Positions 26,625 to 35,210 of a stretch of DNA of 64,000 nt are shown in pieces. The notes below the pieces were generated by a model. The model worked only from the letters and a program-made list of their open reading frames with translations, searched no databases and was not told where the DNA came from. A program made the translations under genes and the position numbers. Location: the NCBI GenBank assembly GCA_031262225.1, contig JAISIC010000063.1:1-64000 (forward strand). The letters are read 5' to 3'. Numbering within the stretch: position 1 is the stretch's first letter; every line of letters begins with the position of its first letter. Source of the DNA: Ruminococcus sp. (GTDB taxonomy: Bacteria; Bacillota; Clostridia; Oscillospirales; Ruminococcaceae).

Positions 26625-27857
26625 ATGGAATCATATATAGTCCGTCAGGCTATCCTTGATAAAAAACAGCAGTCGGTCGGATACGAAGTGCTATACACCG
26701 AAGCACTTGTAAACAGCAACGATATCTCCGATATGTCTGCCGCAAATACCATCGAAGCATTTTTGTCCGGAAGTTCTGCCGACAGTTTCTTTGACGGCAA
26801 GACCGCATTTTTGACCTTCACAATTAACCTTTTGGATAAGAATATTCCCCGAATGTTCGCAACCAATAAGTTAATAATCCAGATTGACGACTCGCTTATC
26901 ACAAACCCCAATTCGCATAAGCTGATTAATAAATATTTCCAGCAAGGCTACAAATTCGCTGTAGTCGATTTTGAGTTTGCTCCGCGTTTCTTCTCGCTGC
27001 TTGATTTTGTGGACTACATCAAGGTTAATTTCAAAGAATACCAATCAATGTCGCTTAATAATATCATCAGCATCGGAAACTCTTTCGGCAAAAAGGTTAT
27101 CGGCTATAATATCGACTGCAAAGAAGCATACGACAAGGCGGTAGAGTGCGGATGTACATACTTCCAAGGTTCGTATGTCTCCGAACGTCTCCCTGCGACC
27201 ATCGCAAAAACCAACTACCTGCAATCAAACTTCTTCCTCTTAATGTGTGCCGTAACTAAAGATGAACCCGATATCGACGAGATCGAATCGATCGTTTCAC
27301 GCGACGTGACATTGACCTTCTCACTCCTGCGTCTTGTCAACTCCGCTTACTTCGCACTGCGAAACAGAGCACGTTCAGTTAAACAGGCTCTCGTTATTTT
27401 AGGACTTGGGCAGCTCAAACAATGGATATATCTGTTGAGTTTCAAACAGGAAGACGGCAGTATGCCTGACGAACTTCTCAAAGTTTCTTTCCTTCGTGCA
27501 ACCTTTTCAAGCGAACTTCTGGGCTATGCTTCCAATATGCCGATATCAAAATCGGAAGCATATCTTCTCGGTATGTTCTCAACGCTTGGTAAGCTGATGC
27601 AATGTGAGCTTGCTGATGCTCTTGCTCAACTTCCCATAGCCGATGAAATCAAGTTGGCGCTTCTTAATGGTGAAGGCAGAACAGGACTTCTTTATAACCT
27701 TGTAATAGCATACGAAAAAGCGGACTGGAAAACGATGCAGGAATGTGCAGATGAGCTTTCGATTCCTCAGAATATTATCTCTACGAAATATTTTGAATGT
27801 GTCGAAAATGTAAACAGCATCTGGAACGGTCTTACTCATCAGGCAAATAACGAATAG
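26625..27857 (+). CDS. EAL-HDOD signalling protein, EAL part degenerate
   Basis: 410 residues: an EAL-like domain (about 1-200) and an HDOD domain (about 205-400, with LTFSLLRLVNSAYF and VKQALVILGLGQLKQW). The layout matches YuxH-type proteins. Key cyclic-di-GMP phosphodiesterase positions appear lost: the usual DDFG block reads VVDFEFA and the later EGVE block reads GYNID. It is therefore more likely a binding or scaffold protein than an active enzyme. GGAGGA precedes the ATG. The PPDK-like gene follows after 21 bases. Confidence 0.85.
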   Translation: MESYIVRQAILDKKQQSVGYEVLYTEALVNSNDISDMSAANTIEAFLSGSSADSFFDGKTAFLTFTINLLDKNIPRMFATNKLIIQIDDSLITNPNSHKLINKYFQQGYKFAVVDFEFAPRFFSLLDFVDYIKVNFKEYQSMSLNNIISIGNSFGKKVIGYNIDCKEAYDKAVECGCTYFQGSYVSERLPATIAKTNYLQSNFFLLMCAVTKDEPDIDEIESIVSRDVTLTFSLLRLVNSAYFALRNRARSVKQALVILGLGQLKQWIYLLSFKQEDGSMPDELLKVSFLRATFSSELLGYASNMPISKSEAYLLGMFSTLGKLMQCELADALAQLPIADEIKLALLNGEGRTGLLYNLVIAYEKADWKTMQECADELSIPQNIISTKYFECVENVNSIWNGLTHQANNE

Positions 27858-27878
27858 CCGTGAAATATAGGTGGTAAT

Positions 27879-30302
27879 TTGAAAAGCAGATATGTATGCA
27901 GTTTCAACGATAGAGGCAACGTTACTGCAGATAGTTTAGGTACAAAAGGCGCGGCGTTTGCCGAGATGGCACAGGCGGGTATCCCCGTCCCTGCCGGTTT
28001 TACCGTTACCTGTGAAAGCTGTACTCGCTACTACGACGACAATAAGATAATCGCAGATGAGATTATCGACGAGATAAAAGAGAATATCAGCAGAACGGAA
28101 ATTTTAACAGGGAAGACCTTCGGCGGCACCGATAATCCCCTGCTTCTCTCAATCCGAAGCAATTCGCGTCAGTCCATTCCCGGATTGATGGATACTATCC
28201 TGCATCTCGGAATGAACGACACCGTTGCCGAAGCACTTTCCATCCGAATGTCAGACCCGAAAACCGCATATGAATATTATTTAAATTTCATAACCGTTTA
28301 TTCGGCAATGGTCAAAAGGTTCGGCAAAAAACAGTTTGCAAGCATTTCGGAAGATTATAAATCCGCTTCGGGAAAGCTTCGCGATGAGGATTTGTCTCTA
28401 AATGATATTAAGGAACTGATTTCACTCTATAAAGATTCATATAAAAACGGGCTCGGAGAGAGTTTTCCCGAAGACCCGTTTGACCAGCTTATAAATGCTG
28501 TTGCTGCGGGCTTCCATTACTGGGACTCGCCCCGTGCCAACTACTACCGCATGGTCAAAGAGATTCCCTATTCATGGGGTACTGCGGTTACCGTTCAGAC
28601 AATGGTTTACGGCAGCTTTTTAGGCGACCGCTCCGGAACGGGAGTTGCATTCACCCGAAACCCTTCAAACGGAAAGAAAGAACGCCTCGGCGAATTTTTG
28701 CTTGACTCCCGTACAGGAGATGTTTTAAGCGGCAACCGAACCCCGAAAAAACTCGATTCGCTCGCGGCTGTGATGCCGGATGTGTATGAAGAATTTGAAC
28801 GGGATTGTTTTCTTTTTGAAAACAAATATCGTGATATTTTCGAAATAAGCTTCACTATTGAAGACGGCAACTTCTTTATCATCAAGACACGCAAAGCAAA
28901 GCGTACAGGGCTTGCTGCGTTTACCTGTGCTTGTGATTTCGCCGATGAGGGTATATGCTCCGAAAAGGAAGCAATAAAGGTTTTAGACCCCGCAAATATC
29001 ACAACCCTTCGCCCCGGCAGCAGCTTTGAACCCCTTCCCTCCGAGCCGGAAGACGAACCTGATTATGTTATGCCCGATTCACAGGCGGCTGACGATGAAA
29101 ACAATGAGACTGATAATCAAACCTATGACGAGTCGGTCGGCGGGATATATAATTTTTCACTCTTTGATTACGAACTTGACGACATAATGACAGAGATTTA
29201 CAGCGGTTTCAACGTATATGATGATGATACAGACGATACTCCTGTAACCGATGAGCTTAAACGCATAGTAACTGCACGTATCCCCTCGCTTGTTGCAGAC
29301 GAAAGCGTATCCCAAACAGAACCCGAATATGAAAACTACGTTGAAGACGACGAACTGCCCGAAATTGATACCGATGTTGACACTGGGATACTTGAAAACG
29401 CACGCAATGTTAATACCAATTCAATCTTCAACGACGCTTTCAAATCAGCCCTTGCCATGGAAGCAGAGCTTCACGGATTCACCGCAAGCGAGCTTGTCTA
29501 CTTAGAAAATGAAGAGCTTGAAGAGATTGACCCGTCGGATCTTGAACGTGCCGATGATTTAATCTATGATGCTCCGAGCGATTTTTCGGAAGAACCGAAG
29601 GAAGATGAATTTGAGGGGCTTTCAGAGGATTATAACGAACTTCCCGATGATCCGTTTGAACCTCTCCCTGAGCCTCCTGTAACGACCATTCACACTGAGG
29701 ATTACACCGGGATTTCCGCACCTGAAGATGATATCGAAATCGAAACGATAGTTGCAGGGCACCGCCGCAGCACATCTATAGATATAGTTGATAAAGGTGA
29801 CGAACCGGAAGATGCAGACGGTTTTGACCCCGAAGAAACAATATCAATAAAGGATAACGAAGAAGACAGCATCGAAAGCTTCCTCTATACCGAATCGGAA
29901 TGGACAGAAGACGAGACAGAGGGAGATTTTGATTACAGCGAAGAAAGCCCCGAAAATGTCTCGCCCGAAGACGAAATAGAAACGCTGGAAAGCGTTGCTT
30001 GGGAACCCGAAGAGTATGAAGAGCCGGAACAGCCCGAAGAGCCGAATATTGAAGTATGGGAGACGGCTTCACCGGTGGATTCGGATGATGAAACGTGGGT
30101 AGATCCGGAGCCCGAGAGTGAGCCGGAGCCGGTGATTGAAAGAGAGCAGGAGATCAAAATCGAACCCGAGCCGGAAGTCGAGAGCGAACCCGAGCCTTTT
30201 ATCGAACCCGATATCCCTGTTTCGGCAGATGAACTTTTTTCTATGATTGAAAAAGCGGCGAAACCCCGTAAAATAAAGGTTATACCTATCAAAAGGAGAT
30301 AG
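27879..30302 (+). CDS. PPDK N-terminal-like ATP-grasp protein with long acidic tail
   Basis: 807 residues. Residues 1 to about 385 align with the nucleotide-binding half of pyruvate phosphate dikinase (GTKGAAFAEM, LLSIRSNSRQSIPGLMDT, RSGTGVAFTRNPSNG, TIEDG, KTRKAKRT). The phosphohistidine swivel domain (TSHAA) and the C-terminal PEP barrel are absent. In their place are about 420 Asp/Glu/Pro-rich, probably disordered residues ending in a basic stretch (AKPRKIKVIPIKRR). Compared with Clostridium symbiosum PPDK, K22, R92 and R337 are kept, while D321, E323 and Q335 become E322, S324 and K336. The start codon is TTG behind AGGTGG. Function unknown; dikinase activity is not expected. Confidence 0.85.
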   Translation: MKSRYVCSFNDRGNVTADSLGTKGAAFAEMAQAGIPVPAGFTVTCESCTRYYDDNKIIADEIIDEIKENISRTEILTGKTFGGTDNPLLLSIRSNSRQSIPGLMDTILHLGMNDTVAEALSIRMSDPKTAYEYYLNFITVYSAMVKRFGKKQFASISEDYKSASGKLRDEDLSLNDIKELISLYKDSYKNGLGESFPEDPFDQLINAVAAGFHYWDSPRANYYRMVKEIPYSWGTAVTVQTMVYGSFLGDRSGTGVAFTRNPSNGKKERLGEFLLDSRTGDVLSGNRTPKKLDSLAAVMPDVYEEFERDCFLFENKYRDIFEISFTIEDGNFFIIKTRKAKRTGLAAFTCACDFADEGICSEKEAIKVLDPANITTLRPGSSFEPLPSEPEDEPDYVMPDSQAADDENNETDNQTYDESVGGIYNFSLFDYELDDIMTEIYSGFNVYDDDTDDTPVTDELKRIVTARIPSLVADESVSQTEPEYENYVEDDELPEIDTDVDTGILENARNVNTNSIFNDAFKSALAMEAELHGFTASELVYLENEELEEIDPSDLERADDLIYDAPSDFSEEPKEDEFEGLSEDYNELPDDPFEPLPEPPVTTIHTEDYTGISAPEDDIEIETIVAGHRRSTSIDIVDKGDEPEDADGFDPEETISIKDNEEDSIESFLYTESEWTEDETEGDFDYSEESPENVSPEDEIETLESVAWEPEEYEEPEQPEEPNIEVWETASPVDSDDETWVDPEPESEPEPVIEREQEIKIEPEPEVESEPEPFIEPDIPVSADELFSMIEKAAKPRKIKVIPIKRR

Positions 30303-30304
30303 AA

Positions 30305-30883
30305 ATGTCCAAAGATTTTATTGTTGAAACCTCCGCACGTCACGTGCACCTTACTAAAGAAGACTTCGAGATACTCTTCGGTAAAGGAAAATCTTTAACG
30401 CCTAAAAAGGACCTCTCCCAGCCCGGTCAATACGCTTGTGAAGAGCGTGTTGAGGTTGTCGGACCGAAAAAATCCCTTCCCGGTGTTTCAATTTTAGGTC
30501 CCTTCCGTCCCGATTCACAGGTTGAGCTCTCACTCACCGATGCACGTTCAATCGGCATATCTGCACCTGTTCGCGAAAGCGGAGATATAGACGGAACCCC
30601 CGGATGCATTATAAAAGGTCCTGTCGGCGAAATAACGATAGACAAGGGCGTTATCGCCGCAAAACGCCACATTCACCTTACCCCTGCCGATGCAGCAGAA
30701 CTCGGCGTGTCTGACAAGGAAATCACAAACGTCAAGATAACAACCGACGGCAGAAGTGCGATTTTAGGCGATGTTGTAATCCGCGTTTCCGATAAGTTTG
30801 CCCGTGCCATGCATATTGACACCGACGAAAGCAATGCAGTTGCGGCAGGCAGAGACCAAAAAGGCGAAATAGTAAAGATATAA
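30305..30883 (+). CDS. pduL: Phosphate acyltransferase PduL
   Basis: Interconverts acyl-CoA and acyl phosphate, using zinc ligands different from the classical Pta. 192 residues in two beta-barrel halves, with the metal histidines in SARHVHL, AAKRHIHL and AMHIDTDE. It begins 2 bases after the PPDK-like stop. No microcompartment shell genes are in the window and no encapsulation-type N-terminal extension is seen. A housekeeping role in acetyl-phosphate/acetate metabolism is likelier than a propanediol compartment role. Confidence 0.93.
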   Translation: MSKDFIVETSARHVHLTKEDFEILFGKGKSLTPKKDLSQPGQYACEERVEVVGPKKSLPGVSILGPFRPDSQVELSLTDARSIGISAPVRESGDIDGTPGCIIKGPVGEITIDKGVIAAKRHIHLTPADAAELGVSDKEITNVKITTDGRSAILGDVVIRVSDKFARAMHIDTDESNAVAAGRDQKGEIVKI

Positions 30884-30902
30884 ATTTTTTTGGGGAGGTA
30901 GT

Positions 30903-30919
30903 GCGAAGCTCCGCTTCGC
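30903..30919. repeat. 17-base palindrome between ribosome site and start codon
   Basis: GCGAAGC-TCC-GCTTCGC, a 7-bp GC-rich stem with 3-base loop. It sits between GGGGAGG (30892-30898) and the ATG at 30927. Folding it out reduces the spacing from 28 to 11 bases. Confidence 0.75.
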
Positions 30920-30926
30920 CGACGCT

Positions 30927-32516
30927 ATGGCAATCATAATATCTAATGTAGAAACCGAATGGTTCATTGAAGAAAATGAAATCATAGATGCAGCTCTCGA
31001 CAGATGCGCTCTTCGCTGGTCTGACAGCCTCGATTCAAGCGTTTATAATACAGAGATGCATCATGACAAAGACGGAAAACTCAAACGCATTTCGAGCGTT
31101 TATGTAAACCTCTCAAACCCTGATTATGAACAAACAATGGCTGATAAATTCGATTTTATCACCCTTGTTATGGAAGAAATCCCCGTAACGCTCCCCCACA
31201 ACCGCAAAAAAGCCAAGATATATGTAGCCGGGTTCGGTCCCGCCGGTATGTTTGCAGCACTGCTGCTTGCGGAATGCGGATATAACCCGATTGTTATTGA
31301 TCGCGGTATGGATATTGATACCCGCACTTCACAGGTCAACGACTTCTTGTCAAGCGGACTTTTATCCGAGAAAAACAACATGAAGTTCGGCGAGGGCGGC
31401 GGCAGAGTATTCCAAGATACGAGGCTTTTATCCCGTATCGGCGACCCTTTCATATACTACATTTTACGCCGAATGATCCAGTACGGGGCACCGAGATCAA
31501 TTCTCTCCGAAGCACAGCCGAAAATATCCTCCGAGGCTATGAAGAAGATTGTCAAAGGCATCAGATACAGCATTATCGATAACGGCGGCGAGGTTCGTTT
31601 CGGACAACAGCTTACCGGTATTAAGGTTGAAGAAGGCAAAATCCGCAGCGTTATAATAAACGGCAAACAGGAAGAAAAATGCGACCGCCTTGTTCTTGCT
31701 TTCGGTCAGAATGCCACTGATATGTATCGTTCGCTTCTTACCTGCGGTGTTGTGATGTCTCCGCGTCCTTATTTTATCGGGATAAGAGTTGAGCATCTCA
31801 GACAGGACGTTGATGCCGCTGTTTACGGTGATATCATCAGATCGCAAAAGGTTAAACTCCCCCCTGCCGGCTATAATCTCCACAGCAAAATCGACGGCAG
31901 AGATGTATTTACATATCGCGTTATGGGCGGCGGCGAGGTTATGCCCGCTCACTCAAATAACGACACAATCGCTGTTGAGGGTGTACTGCGTAATGATGTT
32001 TTATCCGGTATCACCACCTCGGCTATATGCGTTTCGGTTGACCCTTCCGACTTCGGCGGCAACTCATCCGATCCGCTTTCCGGTATCAACTTCCAACGTA
32101 AAATAGAAGAACTTGCACGTTCGGCAACCCGCTCTAACAAAGCACCTGCGACAACCGTTCGAGGGTTCCTTGAGGGCACAGCAAATTTATCGGATGCCGC
32201 AGCCTCTTCAACCTATCCCATCGGTGTTATACCGAGCAATTTCGTTGATATATTCCCGCCGTTTGTTATCACGGCTTTCAAAAAAGGGTTAGTTGACTTC
32301 TCCAAGAAAATGAAAGCATTTAACAACGGAAAGGCAATGCTCACAGCACCGGAATCAAGAATTATCCCGCCTGTGAAGATAGACAGAAATCCCGATTACA
32401 GCATTAAAGATATTGAAAATATCTTCGTTTGCGGTGAGTGTGCAGGTTATTCCGAAGGCGTACTCAATGCGGCTGTCGAGGGCATTAAAGCTGCACAGGG
32501 CGTTGCTAAGAGTTAG
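30927..32516 (+). CDS. FAD-dependent dehydrogenase of the COG2509 type
   Basis: 529 residues. A ~90-residue N-terminal extension precedes the Rossmann FAD loop (VAGFGPAGMFAALLLAECG), then MKFGEGGGRVFQD and a late GECAGYSEGVLNAAVEGI flavin-binding segment. This family is widespread in Bacillota and lacks an assigned substrate. The only in-frame start is ATG 30927. The ribosome site is unusually far away and a hairpin intervenes. The gene ends 2 bases from the convergent gpr stop, with no terminator seen between them. Confidence 0.85.
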   Translation: MAIIISNVETEWFIEENEIIDAALDRCALRWSDSLDSSVYNTEMHHDKDGKLKRISSVYVNLSNPDYEQTMADKFDFITLVMEEIPVTLPHNRKKAKIYVAGFGPAGMFAALLLAECGYNPIVIDRGMDIDTRTSQVNDFLSSGLLSEKNNMKFGEGGGRVFQDTRLLSRIGDPFIYYILRRMIQYGAPRSILSEAQPKISSEAMKKIVKGIRYSIIDNGGEVRFGQQLTGIKVEEGKIRSVIINGKQEEKCDRLVLAFGQNATDMYRSLLTCGVVMSPRPYFIGIRVEHLRQDVDAAVYGDIIRSQKVKLPPAGYNLHSKIDGRDVFTYRVMGGGEVMPAHSNNDTIAVEGVLRNDVLSGITTSAICVSVDPSDFGGNSSDPLSGINFQRKIEELARSATRSNKAPATTVRGFLEGTANLSDAAASSTYPIGVIPSNFVDIFPPFVITAFKKGLVDFSKKMKAFNNGKAMLTAPESRIIPPVKIDRNPDYSIKDIENIFVCGECAGYSEGVLNAAVEGIKAAQGVAKS

Positions 32517-32518
32517 TA

Positions 32519-33400
32519 CTAAGATAAGCTGGTAATATCTTCTATTGTCAGATACGGTTGTGTCGCCTTGTTTATGCCATAGGCTATAAGGCGGCTCATT
32601 CGTTCAATAAGCTTATCCACATCACGCGGAGTGACCATCATATTCGGCAGATGATTTATAGCATGACTTCCCACCGTCTGCCCTGTGAGGTTTTCGGCTA
32701 TGGTATGCATATCCATAACTGTCGGAACGCCGATCGCTGTGACAGGAACGCCGAGAGTTTCTTTTGAAAGCTCTTTACGGCGGTTTTGCACCCCCGAACC
32801 GGGCGAAATTCCGCTGTCGGTCATCTGAATAGTGCTTCCGAGCCTTGATATATCGGAACAGGCAAGTGCATCAATCACAAAAACGCAATCCGGCTTCGTG
32901 AACTTCACGAGGGCTTCGATGGTTTCGGCAGCTTCAATTCCTGTCTGCCCCAAAACCCCGGGAGCAATAGCCGAAACACTCGTTATATTGATTGCTTCGC
33001 GGATTGCTTTAGGAACGTTTTCCTCGGCAAGGTGCCTTGTCACAAGCACCTGTGAAACCACCTTCGGTCCGAGCGCGTCGGGTGTTATCTTATCATTTCC
33101 CAAACCGACGACAAGCACCGATTTATCGATATAGTCACAAACACCGCAAACCCGCAGGATTTCTTCGGCAATATCTGCGACCTGCTCATTAAATTCAGAC
33201 GGATCACCCGAAACTCTTGTTGTTTCGATGGTGATATACCGCCCGACAGGCTTTCCGATTTTAGCGGCGGCAGCACCGTCTTCAATTATAACTTCTGTCG
33301 CAGTTGAAGCGATTTTGTGGTGTACCTTCTTTCGTACACCTTTAATCTGTTCTGCATTATCTTCGATGAGTTCAACGGCTAAATCGGTGCGTTTTGACAT
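32519..33400 (-). CDS. gpr: Germination protease GPR
   Basis: Spore endopeptidase (family A25) that degrades small acid-soluble proteins at germination. 293 residues. The RTDLAVE segment marks the usual N-terminal self-processing region; the core includes VLVVGLGNDKITPDALGP and DALACSDISRLGSTIQ. Length is somewhat below the ~370 of Bacillus. A GGAGG ribosome site lies 5 bases before the ATG. Expected to be transcribed in the forespore, but any promoter must lie inside the divergent rimM gene. Confidence 0.93.
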   Translation of the reverse strand: MSKRTDLAVELIEDNAEQIKGVRKKVHHKIASTATEVIIEDGAAAAKIGKPVGRYITIETTRVSGDPSEFNEQVADIAEEILRVCGVCDYIDKSVLVVGLGNDKITPDALGPKVVSQVLVTRHLAEENVPKAIREAINITSVSAIAPGVLGQTGIEAAETIEALVKFTKPDCVFVIDALACSDISRLGSTIQMTDSGISPGSGVQNRRKELSKETLGVPVTAIGVPTVMDMHTIAENLTGQTVGSHAINHLPNMMVTPRDVDKLIERMSRLIAYGINKATQPYLTIEDITSLS

Positions 33401-33426
33401 TCATGCCTCCGAAAAGAAAATTTTAT

Positions 33427-33936
33427 ATGTTAAAAAAATATCTTGAAGCCGGAAAAATCGTCTCAACATTCGGCATACACGGCGAAGTTAATATCCTAAG
33501 CTACTGTAGTTCCCCCGATGTTATCTGCGGTCTTAAGTTTTTATATCTTCATTCAGGCGACAGGCTGACAATAGAACATAGCTTTGTACGAAAAAACAAC
33601 GCTGTTGCAAAGTTTGAAGGGATAGACACCGTCGAAGCGGCGCAAAAATACCGCGACAAAATGCTCTATCTTGACAGAGATGACATTGCTCTTCCCGAAA
33701 ACGGTTATTTTTATCAAGACCTTTTGGGAATTAATGTAATCGACTTTGACACGGGAATTAAATACGGCGAGATAGCAGATATTACCTTTACCGGTGCACA
33801 TGATGTCTATCATGTCAAGTCCCCATCAGGCGGTGTAAATATGATACCCGCAGTCAGCGAATTTATTATCGAAACGGACATAGAAAAAAAGATCATGAAG
33901 ATAAAAACCATCGAAGGGCTAATCAGTGAGGTTTGA
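33427..33936 (+). CDS. rimM: Ribosome maturation factor RimM
   Basis: Helps assemble the head of the 30S subunit. 169 residues: N-terminal RimM barrel (EAGKIVSTFGIHGEVNI) and C-terminal PRC barrel (YFYQDLLGINV...MIPAVSEFI). The ATG at 33427 is preferred over upstream ATG/TTG codons because conserved sequence starts there; its ribosome site is weak. It is divergent from gpr with only 26 bases between start codons and overlaps trmD by 11 bases. Confidence 0.93.
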   Translation: MLKKYLEAGKIVSTFGIHGEVNILSYCSSPDVICGLKFLYLHSGDRLTIEHSFVRKNNAVAKFEGIDTVEAAQKYRDKMLYLDRDDIALPENGYFYQDLLGINVIDFDTGIKYGEIADITFTGAHDVYHVKSPSGGVNMIPAVSEFIIETDIEKKIMKIKTIEGLISEV

Positions 33937-34618
33937 TGTAATAACGCTTTTCCCCGAGATTATCGAGGCTGTCGTGCAGACAAGTATAATCGGGAGAGCA
34001 TTAAAAAGCGGACTTGTTGAGATTCATGCTCACCAGCTTCGTGACTACGCTTTTAATAAGCATAAACGCGTTGACGACAGCCCCTATGGCGGCGGCTTCG
34101 GCATGGTTATGCAATGTGAGCCGATTTATCAGTGTTACAAAGCGATTAAAGATGAAATAGGTGAAAAACCGTTTGTCATATATATGTCCCCGCAAGGCAA
34201 GGTTTTAAACCAGTCTGTTGCAAGGGATATTTTAAAAATCGGCGAAGGTCGTCCCATCTGTATTCTTTGCGGGCACTATGAGGGGGTTGACGAACGCATT
34301 TTGGAATCAATTGTTGACATGGAAATTTCTGTAGGAGATTATGTGCTTACAGGCGGAGAGCTCCCTGCCTGTGTGCTCATCGACTGCGTTACAAGAATGT
34401 CCGATGGCGTTCTGCCTGATCCTGAATGCTTTGAAGATGAAAGCCATTTTTCCGGGCTTCTTGAATATCCTCAATACACAAAACCGGAAATCTGGGAAGA
34501 AAAGTCAGTTCCGCCCGTCCTGCTGTCAGGTCATCATAAAAATATCACCGAGTGGCGGCATGAAAAAGCAGTGGAAGTAACTCGTAAAAAACGCCCTGAC
34601 CTTCTCGAAAATCTATAA
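33926..34618 (+). CDS. trmD: tRNA (guanine-N1-)-methyltransferase TrmD
   Basis: Methylates G37 next to the anticodon, preventing +1 frameshifts. 230 residues with the trefoil-knot SAM site (GGGFGMVMQCEPIY, CGHYEGVDERI, SVGDYVLTGGELP). The start is GTG at 33926, inside the rimM end, after GAAGGGCT. rimM-trmD pairing is widespread; rpsP and rplS, often neighbours, are not here. Confidence 0.95.
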   Translation: MRFDVITLFPEIIEAVVQTSIIGRALKSGLVEIHAHQLRDYAFNKHKRVDDSPYGGGFGMVMQCEPIYQCYKAIKDEIGEKPFVIYMSPQGKVLNQSVARDILKIGEGRPICILCGHYEGVDERILESIVDMEISVGDYVLTGGELPACVLIDCVTRMSDGVLPDPECFEDESHFSGLLEYPQYTKPEIWEEKSVPPVLLSGHHKNITEWRHEKAVEVTRKKRPDLLENL

Positions 34619-34719
34619 ATTCATTCGTCATTTTCACTAATTTTCAACACTCATTTTACTGCATTTTCAATTAAAACAGAGAAATAGTCGGTTTTTCTAC
34701 TCAAACAAACATTTATAGA

Positions 34720-34748
34720 TTGACTTTAACGATTCTTTAGGATATAAT
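34720..34748 (+). promoter_or_regulatory. ptsH promoter
   Basis: TTGACT (34720-34725), a 17-base spacer and TATAAT (34743-34748). The leader before ptsH is about 100 bases; no riboswitch or cre-like site is evident in it. Confidence 0.8.
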
Positions 34749-34856
34749 ACTAATAATACAACTTGCATGACGTAGGCAAAAGACATTTATATCTTCATGT
34801 AATCCTTTACAAAATAAAACTTATATACATTATTAAAAGTTTGAGGTGCGTTAACC

Positions 34857-35141
34857 ATGTATACAAAAGAATGTCTTGTTAAAAACCAAGTCGGTCTCCA
34901 CGCTCGCCCGGCTACCTATTTCATCCAAAAAGCAAATGAGTTCAAAGCCTCAATTTGGGTAGAAAAAGATGAACGCCGCGTTAACGCAAAATCCCTCTTA
35001 GGTGTTCTTTCATTGGGCATTGTCGGCGGTACAGGTATTAAAATAATCGCAGACGGTTCTGATGAAGAAGTTGCAGCAGAAGCACTCTACAACCTCATTA
35101 CAAGCGGTTTTGATGAAACCGGTGACAGTTCCTTTAAGTAA
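34857..35141 (+). CDS. ptsH: Phosphocarrier protein HPr
   Basis: Carries phosphate from enzyme I to sugar permeases in the PTS and acts in catabolite control. 94 residues. The phosphorylated His15 is in GLHARPA, and the regulatory Ser46 of Gram-positive HPr is in NAKSLLG, both at exactly the canonical positions. The His15 argues against Crh. It is alone: no ptsI follows, and a terminator lies before lepA. Confidence 0.93.
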   Translation: MYTKECLVKNQVGLHARPATYFIQKANEFKASIWVEKDERRVNAKSLLGVLSLGIVGGTGIKIIADGSDEEVAAEALYNLITSGFDETGDSSFK

Positions 35142-35170
35142 ATTTCTATGTAAAAACATTAAAACAAATA

Positions 35171-35198
35171 CGGCACACGTCATTCGTGTGCTGTTTTT
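35171..35198 (+). terminator. Terminator-like hairpin abutting the lepA ribosome site
   Basis: A 9-bp stem with one G-T pair (35171-35179 with 35185-35193) and a TCATT loop, followed by TTTTT (35194-35198). The lepA ribosome site GAGGAG (35199-35204) begins on the next base. It ends ptsH messages and may limit read-through into lepA. Confidence 0.8.
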
Positions 35199-35210
35199 GA
35201 GGAGATTTTT

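Noticed and set aside
27879..30302. Frameshifted full-length pyruvate phosphate dikinase
   Set aside because: No swivel or PEP-barrel sequence appears in any frame downstream; the tail is one long open frame with biased composition, followed at once by pduL.
30305..30883. Bacterial microcompartment locus around pduL
   Set aside because: No shell proteins, signature enzymes or encapsulation peptide in the window.
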